Shown here piece by piece: positions 1-5,773 of a stretch of DNA of 9,544 nt. Below the pieces are notes generated by a model. That model had not been told where the DNA came from and did no database searches. It worked only from the letters and a program-made list of their open reading frames with translations. Each line of letters opens with the position of its first letter. Positions within the stretch are counted from its first letter, which is position 1. Source of the stretch: Coriobacteriia bacterium (GTDB taxonomy: Bacteria; Actinomycetota; Coriobacteriia; Anaerosomatales; SLCP01); NCBI GenBank assembly GCA_007125735.1, contig SLCP01000154.1, positions 1 to 9,544 on the forward strand, in the 5' to 3' direction. The position numbers were made by a program, and so were the translations under genes.

Positions 1-399
1 CTCATGACCGTCGCCGAGCGCGACAGGGACCGAGCGCTGCCGGCGGCTCGAGAGTTCGCGCGGCTCGGATTCGCCATCAAGGCCACCGCCGGCACCCACG
101 CGTACCTTGCCGAACACGGCATCGCGTCCGAGCCGATCCTCAAGGTGCACGAAGGACGCCCCAACATCGAAGACGCGATCAAGAACGGCGAGATCCAGCT
201 CGTGGTTAACACGCCGGCCGGCAAGTCGAGCGAGTTCGACGACTCCTACATCCGCAAGGCGGCCATCCGTCACGGCGTGCCCTACATCACGACGACCGCC
301 GCGGCGAGCGCGGCCGCAAGTGGAATCGTGGCGCGCAGGGCTTCGAGAGACGAGGTGCGCTCGCTGCAGAGCTATCACGCCGACATCGGGGCTTCGTGA
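1..399 (+). CDS. carB: Carbamoyl-phosphate synthase large subunit, C-terminal end (partial)
   Basis: The reading frame is open from the first base of the window and ends at TGA 397-399, so this is the last 132 codons of a gene that begins upstream. The ATG at base 4 is internal and not a start. The residues match the MGS-like allosteric domain that closes CarB: an opening strand followed by RDRD, then LGFAIKATAGTHAYLAEHGI, then HEGRPNIEDAIKNGEI, VVNTPAGKSSEFDDSYIRKAA and the final HGVPYITT segment. In the family this domain binds regulators such as UMP, ornithine or IMP. The enzyme joins glutamine-derived ammonia, bicarbonate and two ATP into carbamoyl phosphate for pyrimidine and arginine synthesis in the cytoplasm. 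Full-length CarB is about 1,070 residues, so roughly 12 percent is visible. The next gene is convergent, with one base between the two stop codons. Confidence 0.93.
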   Translation, partial: LMTVAERDRDRALPAAREFARLGFAIKATAGTHAYLAEHGIASEPILKVHEGRPNIEDAIKNGEIQLVVNTPAGKSSEFDDSYIRKAAIRHGVPYITTTAAASAAASGIVARRASRDEVRSLQSYHADIGAS

Positions 400-400
400 G

Positions 401-1756
401 TCACCGCATACCGCCGGGACCGGCATCGTAGACCGCCGCGGCGGGCACGGGGAATACGCTCTCGGCCGCTGGTTGAGCGACGACGCTGCGGTCCTTCCCG
501 GCCGTCTTCGCGGCCATCAGCGCGGTGTCCGCCCGAATGTAGAGCTCGCGTGGCGTTTCGGGAGTGGACGGGTCGAACACGGCGATCCCCGCGCTGCACG
601 TGACTGCCCGGCCGAGGTGCTCGATGCCCGCGGCTGCGGACGCGACCGCGACTCGGGCGCGGGCGACGATCTCGAAGGCTTCTTTCTCGCACGCACCCGG
701 CAGCACGAGCAAGAATTCCTCCCCGCCCACACGCGCGGCGATATCGTACGGTCGCAGGCTCGTTGCGAGCATCTCGCCTACACTCATCAGCACGAGGTCG
801 CCGACGGCGTGCCCATGCACGTCGTTGACGGCTTTGAAGTCGTCGAGGTCGACCAGGCAGCACGCGACACAGCGCGACTCACGGAGCGCGCGCCCCACTT
901 CCCCGGTAAGTGTCTCGACGCCGACGCGGCGCGTGGCCAGGCCGGTAAGCGCGTCTTTGCGCGCTGTCTCGTAGACCTGTTTCTGGGCGCGGTGCATCTC
1001 TTTCAGGAACCTCGTGATGAAGACGTATACGACGAGCGTACTGCCGACCGCGAGCACGAGGATGATCGAGGCCGTGCGGGCTCGAGACGAGTTCACGTAG
1101 GCGAGGGGCCCCGTCACGTCCATCCGGACGACCGATACCCCTGCTATCCCGTCCGTCACCCCTACCATGTCCTCGTGGCAGCGGCCGCACCGCTCGTTCA
1201 TGGGTATCGCGAGCGCATACTTGAACTCGGCACTACCCGGACCCTGCTCGAGCGCGTAGACCTCGCCTACCTCAGGGCCGAGCCGCGCGAGGGCCTCCGT
1301 CGCGAACTCGTCGGGCGCATTCTGCGGATTGAGCGGGTTGATGCCGTGCAGGCTGACAAGAACAGCCTCGTCTGCTGAATGCTGCTCGAGAATCGCCGAG
1401 ACCTCTCGAGCGACGATCGGGGAGTTCTGGAGCACGAACTCCCGGCCATCGGGGGCGACGAACGACGGCACGATGCCCTCGATTCCTTCGAGATACTGAT
1501 TGACTGTGACATCGGGACCGCCCGGCACGTAGATGCCGGTGAAACCCTGCACGTACGCGCGCACCGCGTTGAAGTGCTGTGCGTGGGCGCGGGCTCGGGC
1601 GAGAATACCGTCGTGCACCGCCTGCTCGGATCGGGCCTGGAGCATGAGGAGAGTGGCTCCCATCGCCAACACGAACACGACTGAAGCGGCGATCACGGCC
1701 ATACGCATGTTCGCGTACTGCCGATCGGGATCCTCGGCGGGCTTCAGATGATTCAC
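401..1756 (-). CDS. Membrane diguanylate cyclase with Tll0287-like haem-c sensor domain
   Basis: A 451-residue protein starting at GTG 1754-1756, with GGGGGGAG (plus-strand 1767-1774) ten bases upstream as ribosome binding site. A first membrane helix spans about residues 19-40. The extracytoplasmic segment, about 41-228, has the look of a Tll0287-like/DUF3365 sensor: an NPLNPQNAPDEFA stretch at 140-152 and a CGRCH (CxxCH) covalent haem site at 190-194. A second helix follows at about 230-250, then a GGDEF domain from about 265. The active-site motif GGEEF is at 344-348, and an intact inhibitory I-site RPYD (335-338) stands the canonical five residues before it. The enzyme should make cyclic di-GMP from two GTP under control of a haem-bound signal, plausibly redox state, oxygen or NO. 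The ligand is inferred. The gene is transcribed alone, convergent with carB and divergent from the GAF gene. Confidence 0.92.
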   Translation of the reverse strand: MNHLKPAEDPDRQYANMRMAVIAASVVFVLAMGATLLMLQARSEQAVHDGILARARAHAQHFNAVRAYVQGFTGIYVPGGPDVTVNQYLEGIEGIVPSFVAPDGREFVLQNSPIVAREVSAILEQHSADEAVLVSLHGINPLNPQNAPDEFATEALARLGPEVGEVYALEQGPGSAEFKYALAIPMNERCGRCHEDMVGVTDGIAGVSVVRMDVTGPLAYVNSSRARTASIILVLAVGSTLVVYVFITRFLKEMHRAQKQVYETARKDALTGLATRRVGVETLTGEVGRALRESRCVACCLVDLDDFKAVNDVHGHAVGDLVLMSVGEMLATSLRPYDIAARVGGEEFLLVLPGACEKEAFEIVARARVAVASAAAGIEHLGRAVTCSAGIAVFDPSTPETPRELYIRADTALMAAKTAGKDRSVVAQPAAESVFPVPAAAVYDAGPGGMR

Positions 1757-1919
1757 GTCCTGGCCGCTCCCCCCAGCGTCGCTCGATCAGCGCAAAGGCC
1801 CCTATGTCCTTAATCGGCCGAGGAAGGTGACAAGTTGAGAGATTCCTATGTCGTAGAGTGTCGACTGCGGTCGGGTACAATGCGTGTGGCGATTCGACCG
1901 AGGGGCGAGCGATCCGACG
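1757..1919. promoter_or_regulatory. Divergent promoter region between the cyclase and GAF genes
   Basis: About 160 bases lie between two divergent genes, so promoters for both are expected. On the plus strand TACAAT at 1876-1881 is a good -10 hexamer. It would start transcription near 1888, just downstream of the upstream GTG at 1884, which favours ATG 1920 as the real start. No good -35 is seen; the hexamer 17 bases upstream is GTAGAG. On the minus strand TTGTCA (plus 1828-1833) could be a -35 for the cyclase gene, but no convincing -10 follows it. CCTATGTC occurs twice, at 1801-1808 and 1845-1852, exactly 44 bases apart. All of this is visual inspection only. Confidence 0.35.
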
Positions 1920-3272
1920 ATGGACACCATGGAGTATGGGGGCGACGAGGGGCCCGACGAGGGGTCCGACGAGAGGCCGAGGATGGGAGCCGGCCCATCT
2001 GAGAGCCGGTGTCACGATGCCATCCTGAAGACGCTCGTAGGCATCTGCGCGCACGCGTCGCCGTCGGAAACGCTCGTGACTGACGCCCTCGAGAGGATCG
2101 TCGATGCTCTCGGACTCGGCGGAGCCACCTTTTCGATAGTCGAGGAGATCGAGGGGACCCTTCACCTCGAGTCGGTCGCCTCCGCAGGCAGCCACGCAGT
2201 CTTCGCGCGCGAACTGTCGGCGCGACCGCTCGCGTCGCTTGCGGACGCGGCGTCCGCCGTCGCAGATGGCCGAGCGGTGTTCTCGGCCGAGGAGAACGGC
2301 CCTGTGGGCCCTCCGGGCACGGCCGCGGGTGTCGGACGCTGGCGCTCCGAGGTGAAAGCGCATGCGACAGCGATCCTCCCAGTACGCGCGTGGGGCGAGG
2401 TGCTCGGCGTGCTGACGGTTGAGTGGCCGTGTACCGGAGCGATCGATGAAGCCGACCGGGAGGCCCTCGAGGCCATCGCTGATGTGGTCGGCGTGCTCCA
2501 CCACAAGTCCAAGGCCTACTCCCGCGGGCCAGAGGTGCCGCATGCGGCGGCACCAGCAGTGACGCGTGCCGTTCTCGGCATCACCGAGCAGGGCATGGTG
2601 ATCGCTCTCGGCGACGAGCCGTCTGTTCGGTCCGACGTGGCGCTCGGCATCGCGCTCGTCGCGCGCGTCGACACACGGGGCACGGTTCCGTTCTGGGACG
2701 CGATCGGCACGGATACGGACCGAGCAGCGCTGGCTCTCGGCGTGGCGAGCGCCCACGGTGGATTCGCGCATGGGCTCGCGGAGACGTGTGCGCAGGCGCT
2801 CAGGCTGTTGTTCGTGCAGGGCGTGCCGGTAGAGTCTGCACTGACGCATCTAGCCGGGAACGTTCGCGTGGCGGCCCCCCCGGGAGGGAGTGTGTCCGCG
2901 GCGGTGTGCTCTCTCGGCCTCGGCAGCGATGCGGTAAGCGTGACGTTCTCAGGAGCGGGCGATGTGTCGCTCGTCGTAGCCTCTGCTGACGGTCGCGTGT
3001 GGATCACCGGAGAGAGCGGCGCCGAGTTGGGCGGGCCCTCGATGGAGCCGAGCCCGATCCACCATGCGCTCCTCGTTCGGGGCGATCGAGCGGTCCTCGT
3101 GTGCGCCGCCGCCGCGACGGACCGTCACGGCATCGAAGTTGCGGTCAGAGAAGCCCTCGAACGGTGGGACGATGACGAGGACATCGCTGGCGGAGTGCTT
3201 GAGCGCGTCAGCGACGAGTCCGGGGCCGGGGCCGTCATGGTGGTCGGGTACGGCGCGTCCGCCATCGGCTGA
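1920..3272 (+). CDS. GAF-domain protein with degenerate PP2C/SpoIIE-like C-terminus
   Basis: I chose ATG 1920 (450 residues) over the in-frame GTG at 1884, because a TACAAT -10 at 1876-1881 would start the transcript beyond that GTG and an AGGGGCGAG stretch lies 10-18 bases before the ATG. Residues 9-20 are an acidic threefold repeat (DEGP, DEGS, DERP). Residues about 33-195 look like a GAF domain, ending in the typical ILPVRAWGEVLGVLTVEWP strand pair. Residues about 245-447 follow the order of PP2C/SpoIIE phosphatases: a helix rich in Ala and Leu where the GDxxGHG metal loop should be, then TFSGAGDVSLVVASADG (compare the NAGHpP strand), then RGDRAVLV and TDRHG (compare GDrlllyTDG). The first metal-binding Asp loop is not recognisable, so catalysis looks lost. 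The protein may be a signalling or anti-sigma-pathway scaffold. The GAF call is fairly safe and the phosphatase ancestry is an inference. Confidence 0.72.
   Translation: MDTMEYGGDEGPDEGSDERPRMGAGPSESRCHDAILKTLVGICAHASPSETLVTDALERIVDALGLGGATFSIVEEIEGTLHLESVASAGSHAVFARELSARPLASLADAASAVADGRAVFSAEENGPVGPPGTAAGVGRWRSEVKAHATAILPVRAWGEVLGVLTVEWPCTGAIDEADREALEAIADVVGVLHHKSKAYSRGPEVPHAAAPAVTRAVLGITEQGMVIALGDEPSVRSDVALGIALVARVDTRGTVPFWDAIGTDTDRAALALGVASAHGGFAHGLAETCAQALRLLFVQGVPVESALTHLAGNVRVAAPPGGSVSAAVCSLGLGSDAVSVTFSGAGDVSLVVASADGRVWITGESGAELGGPSMEPSPIHHALLVRGDRAVLVCAAAATDRHGIEVAVREALERWDDDEDIAGGVLERVSDESGAGAVMVVGYGASAIG
1944..1979 (+). repeat. Three tandem 12-bp coding repeats
   Basis: Three consecutive 12-base units, GACGAGGGGCCC, GACGAGGGGTCC and GACGAGAGGCCG, encode Asp-Glu-Gly-Pro, Asp-Glu-Gly-Ser and Asp-Glu-Arg-Pro near the amino end of the GAF protein. 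They keep the frame and look like a recent small duplication in a disordered acidic tail. Confidence 0.8.
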
Positions 3273-3292
3273 CACCTCCGCCGCCTGACGCC

Positions 3293-4540
3293 TCAGCGAT
3301 CGTGCCCGGGAGCCAGCGAGCGAACGACATCGGCCACAAAGCACGCGGACTCCGCGAGCAGTTCGAAATCGAGCCGGTCGGGGGTATCCGCGGGCGTGTG
3401 TGGGATCTCTGCCCACAGCGACGTCATGTCGTGCGAGGTCAGCGCGAGAGCAGCGATGCCGCGCATCACGAATACCGCATGGTCGCCGGAGAACCACGGC
3501 TCACCGTCTACGACACGCGCGCGCGCAGCGAGTGCCGCGTCGACCGCCGTGTCGACCGCAGCATCCGTTTCGAACCGCGAGACCGCGGTCGGTCCGCCCG
3601 CGAAGCCGGCTCCATCGACGTTGATGACGAGGCGGACATCTGAGAGGTCCGGATACGCTTCGAGGTACGCGACTTCCCCCGGCGAGGCGAAGTGGTCCTC
3701 GCCGTTGAACGGCACGAAATCGACATTCAGCGTGCAGCCCCGCTGGCCGAGGAGCTCTGCGACCCCGAGCATGACCGCGACTCCGCTCGCGTTGTCGAGC
3801 GCACCGGGCGTGTCATGCTTGGTGTCGAGGTGCGAGGTGACGAGCACGCGGGGCGCACCCGGCCAACCGGCGAGCCGACCGAGAGGCTGGGCGCACTCGG
3901 CGATGAACCGCTCGGATTCGATCAGCACGGTCACGTCGGTGCCGACGGAGGCGAGCAGCTGTGGGACGCATGCCTCGGACAGGTACGCGGACGGGACGTC
4001 GAACGACGCGTCCTCGATGAGGGGGAACGGGGCGAGGCCCGCGGCGGCGTCAGGATCGGAGCCGGTCGCGGCGATCACGCACGCCGGGCGAGCTGCCTCG
4101 AGCGCGTCGAGGATGTCATCGTGGGCAGGATTGGAGTACCACGGGTAGTCGCGGGGCGTGAGCTGTCGCGCTGCGATCGGGCCGTGCAGCAGTACGATCG
4201 CGTCGGCGACTTTCGCGCGTGCGATCTCTTCGAGAGACCTGGCGGCAACGAGCCTACCCGAGCCGCGGAAGGCGGGGGAGTACGGGCCGGGGTGCGCGTC
4301 GAGTGCGCCGCCATCGGTCTCGAGCGAAGCGGCTCCCGCATGCCATCCGTATGTTGTGAACGGGAGCGACTCCGTCGCGAGGCCGAGCCCTGCGAGCACC
4401 TGCTCGATGTATGTGACAGCGGCACCGTTGCCGCTCGATCCCGGGCTGCGGTCGGGCTTGAGCCCGCACAGGACCTCGACGTGTTGGGCGATGCGTTCTG
4501 TGAGAGCGCCAGATGCCGGCTGTCCGCGATACTCGCCCAT
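3293..4540 (-). CDS. M28-family zinc aminopeptidase
   Basis: The start is set at ATG 4538-4540 (415 residues), because GGAAAGGAG (plus 4545-4553) sits four bases upstream. A 31-residue upstream extension to 4633 has no such site and reads as low-quality protein. The first 220 residues are an amino-terminal and PA-like insert portion. The metallopeptidase core shows the M28 metal sites in order: SHLDT (His237, with Asp239), GALDNASG (Asp249, bridging), FNGEDHF (Glu281 catalytic, Asp282 metal), INVDGAGF (Asp309) and EIPHTPADTPD (His381). The usual Glu-Glu pair is Glu-Asp here. No signal peptide or membrane helix is seen, so it is probably cytoplasmic and trims amino-terminal residues from peptides. 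The substrate is unknown. It converges on the GAF gene with a 20-base gap and is divergent from the TetR operon, whose operator could also affect it. Confidence 0.88.
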   Translation of the reverse strand: MGEYRGQPASGALTERIAQHVEVLCGLKPDRSPGSSGNGAAVTYIEQVLAGLGLATESLPFTTYGWHAGAASLETDGGALDAHPGPYSPAFRGSGRLVAARSLEEIARAKVADAIVLLHGPIAARQLTPRDYPWYSNPAHDDILDALEAARPACVIAATGSDPDAAAGLAPFPLIEDASFDVPSAYLSEACVPQLLASVGTDVTVLIESERFIAECAQPLGRLAGWPGAPRVLVTSHLDTKHDTPGALDNASGVAVMLGVAELLGQRGCTLNVDFVPFNGEDHFASPGEVAYLEAYPDLSDVRLVINVDGAGFAGGPTAVSRFETDAAVDTAVDAALAARARVVDGEPWFSGDHAVFVMRGIAALALTSHDMTSLWAEIPHTPADTPDRLDFELLAESACFVADVVRSLAPGHDR

Positions 4541-4696
4541 CGCGCTCCTTTCCGTGCGTGCTGACCGGGACGCGTGTAGTCCGGATGAGGGCTCCGGCAG
4601 GCACTTCCGGTGAGAACGTACCGCATTCGACACGGTCGCGTCCGATTTCGACTCCTTGCGCGACGCCGGGGTTGCACCACGCGCTGAACAGGTGTA

Positions 4697-4730
4697 TGGT
4701 AAACGAGAAACGGATAGCGTTTACAATGGC
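4697..4730 (+). promoter_or_regulatory. Probable TetR operator overlapping the operon promoter
   Basis: GTAAACG (4699-4705) and CGTTTAC (4718-4724) are a perfect 7-bp inverted repeat around a 12-base spacer. Extending outward gives TGGTAAACG against CGTTTACAA, eight of nine matches. A second AAACG at 4708-4712 also pairs with the right arm across five bases, so the site may be composite. TACAAT at 4722-4727 is a good -10 hexamer overlapping the right arm, with a poor -35. On the other strand TTGTAA and TACCAT, 19 bases apart, could form a divergent promoter toward the M28 gene. The position fits autorepression by the adjacent TetR protein. Binding is inferred. Confidence 0.6.
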
Positions 4731-4750
4731 CGCCGTCGAGGAGAGCACTC

Positions 4751-5320
4751 ATGCCAGCCACCAAGGAACAGATAGCCGACGCGTTCCGGCGCCACGTCGA
4801 GCGTTTCGGATACTCGAAAGCGAGCGTCGAAGAGGTCGCGGCTGAGCTGGGCATCTCCAAGCGCACGGTCTATCAGCACTTCTCGAGCAAGCGCGACATC
4901 TACGCCTACGTGGTCGACCGCATCGCGACGGAGCAGCGGGAGCAGCTGACCGCGCTGATCGCGAGCGAGCCCACGTACCGCGCACGCATGGAGCGTTTCC
5001 TCACGCTGGTGGTAGGCGGGATGCGGCGGCATATCCAGGAGACCGAGAAGGCGGACTGGATGCAGGAGTTCGAGATCGCGTACGACGCGATGGCCGGGGC
5101 GTACGGTGCCATCGGCACACAGCTCGTCAGCGAGGGGTTCAAGGCGGGGGAGTTCGCGTTCGGTGACGCCTATCTCGCCAACGAACTCATCGGCGCGATG
5201 GTCACGCACTACGGCGTGCTCGTGCGGGAGGACCGCGACTACGACGCGGATGCGGAAGTCGTTGCGGCGATCATGCGGATGCTGGGGGGACCATCCCCCA
5301 AGCGTGAGAGGAGAAGGTGA
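4751..5320 (+). CDS. TetR/AcrR-family transcriptional regulator
   Basis: A 189-residue protein with GAGGAGAG (4738-4745) five bases before the ATG. Residues about 7-54 are the TetR DNA-binding domain. The helix-turn-helix is ASVEEVAAELGISKRTVYQHF (split here: ASVEEVAAEL then GISKRTVYQHF), followed by the SSKRDIYAYV segment that ends the family signature. The remainder is an all-helical ligand/dimer domain with no recognisable specificity, ending in a basic PKRERRR tail. It is the first gene of a tight four-gene unit; the next gene starts five bases after its stop. The near-palindrome at 4697-4726 in its own promoter suggests autorepression. The effector is unknown. By genomic logic it should control the two small membrane proteins and the papain-like protein downstream. 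Confidence 0.94.
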   Translation: MPATKEQIADAFRRHVERFGYSKASVEEVAAELGISKRTVYQHFSSKRDIYAYVVDRIATEQREQLTALIASEPTYRARMERFLTLVVGGMRRHIQETEKADWMQEFEIAYDAMAGAYGAIGTQLVSEGFKAGEFAFGDAYLANELIGAMVTHYGVLVREDRDYDADAEVVAAIMRMLGGPSPKRERRR

Positions 5321-5325
5321 TCGGG

Positions 5326-5511
5326 ATGTGGTGGTGGATCGGGGCGCTCGCAGCGCTGGTGTTGTCGCTCGTTTGAATCGCGTACGTCACGGCGGACGGG
5401 TTCCGCCGAAGGGTTTCGTTCGTCTCACCGGCCATGCTGATGCCGTACGCCTTCCACGCGGGGTTCGGCGTGCTTGGCCTGTGGCTGCTGATCCGCGTTG
5501 CGAACGCGTAG
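5326..5511 (+). CDS. Candidate small membrane selenoprotein 1 (in-frame TGA at 5374-5376)
   Basis: Read through the TGA, this is a 61-residue protein with the recoded residue at position 17 and a TAG stop at 5509-5511. ATG 5326 follows a GGAGAAGG ribosome site (5310-5317) at eight bases; GTG 5317, overlapping the TetR stop, is a less likely start. The first membrane helix (about 4-24) carries the TGA in the context LSLV-U-IAYV. A basic turn (FRRRV, 26-30) precedes a second helix (about 38-57) with AFHA at 42-45. After the TGA, 39 of 44 codons end in G or C, as in real genes here. A hairpin with selenocysteine-element geometry follows the TGA. The next gene is a paralogue with the same arrangement. 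Selenocysteine is inferred; tryptophan readthrough or a true stop giving a 16-residue peptide are the alternatives. No known family or function is recognised. The pairing of a helix-buried residue with a histidine in the partner helix hints at redox or metal chemistry, but this is speculation. Confidence 0.68.
5377..5408 (+). promoter_or_regulatory. Candidate bacterial SECIS hairpin 1
   Basis: Immediately after the in-frame TGA, CGGCGGA (5390-5396) pairs perfectly with TCCGCCG (5402-5408), leaving the loop CGGGT (5397-5401). The loop starts at base 21 after the TGA and has a G in its second position. Bacterial SECIS elements lie inside the coding sequence just after the UGA, with a short stem, a small loop and a G among the first two loop bases. 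SelB binds such a loop to deliver Sec-tRNA. Seven-base stems are not rare in GC-rich DNA, so the matched second example is what gives this weight. Confidence 0.6.
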
Positions 5512-5537
5512 TCGGGCGTGGCAGAGAGGAATCGATG

Positions 5538-5765
5538 ATGACTGCACTCATGAGGGTTAGTGGCTGGTTGTTGGTGGCGATGGGGACTGTTTGAATCGTC
5601 TACATCGTGGTGGCGGTCGCCACCGGGATGGAGGGGTTCACGTCTCTTGGCGCGCTCGCAGGCGGACTGGCGTTCCACGCGATCGCATCCGCAGTAGGAT
5701 GGGACCTGCTGAGCAGGGCTGCGCGACGCGGAGAAGCCGCGAAGGCAACCGCTCTCGCCACGTAA
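5538..5765 (+). CDS. Candidate small membrane selenoprotein 2 (in-frame TGA at 5592-5594)
   Basis: Read through the TGA, this is a 75-residue protein from ATG 5538 (ATG 5535 is equally possible) with GAGAGG (5524-5529) upstream and a TAA stop at 5763-5765. The recoded residue is number 19, inside the first membrane helix (about 9-29), in the context MGTV-U-IVYIV. A second helix at about 35-55 contains AFHA (45-48), and a basic, Ala-rich cytoplasmic tail ends the protein. Aligned with the preceding gene, it shares V-U-I-x-Y, AFHA and a following G-x-LL-x-R-x-A pattern, so the two are paralogues. The 10 bases GTTTGAATCG around the TGA are identical in both. After the TGA 42 of 56 codons end in G or C. 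The downstream hairpin has the same distance as in gene 1. It begins 26 bases after gene 1 and ends eight bases before the papain-like gene, consistent with one transcript. The function is unknown and recoding is an inference. Confidence 0.68.
5595..5624 (+). promoter_or_regulatory. Candidate bacterial SECIS hairpin 2
   Basis: GGTGGC (5609-5614) pairs with GCCACC (5619-5624) around the tetraloop GGTC (5615-5618). A further T-G wobble can extend the stem. The loop starts at base 21 after the TGA, exactly as in hairpin 1, although the stem sequences differ. The loop holds GGU, the kind of G-U pair present in the Escherichia coli fdhF element. If the loop closes further with a G-C pair it would be only two bases, which would be tight for SelB binding. 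Confidence 0.58.
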
Positions 5766-5773
5766 GGAGTCGC

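Noticed and set aside
107..1378. Long plus-strand frame of 423 codons opposite the cyclase gene
   Set aside because: It is antisense to a clear diguanylate cyclase, is rich in Arg and shows no domain; a GC-rich shadow.
1884..1919. Upstream GTG start for the GAF gene
   Set aside because: It has no ribosome site and lies at or before the transcription start predicted from TACAAT at 1876-1881.
1272..2849. Minus-strand frame of 525 codons covering the cyclase start and much of the GAF gene
   Set aside because: It overlaps two better-supported genes, is Arg/His rich and has no recognisable motif.
4541..4633. 31-residue amino-terminal extension of the M28 peptidase
   Set aside because: The ATG at 4540 has GGAAAGGAG directly upstream; the extension is low-complexity Arg/Ser sequence without such a site.
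5326..5765. Genome-wide reassignment of TGA to tryptophan or glycine
   Set aside because: carB, the cyclase, GAF, M28, TetR, papain-like and surface-protein genes all end at TGA at sensible lengths, so TGA is a real stop here. Local readthrough as Trp remains possible and is listed as the alternative.
5326..5765. Pseudogenes or sequencing errors explaining the two TGAs
   Set aside because: Both would need the same defect at the same residue in two diverged genes, with both downstream frames still intact.
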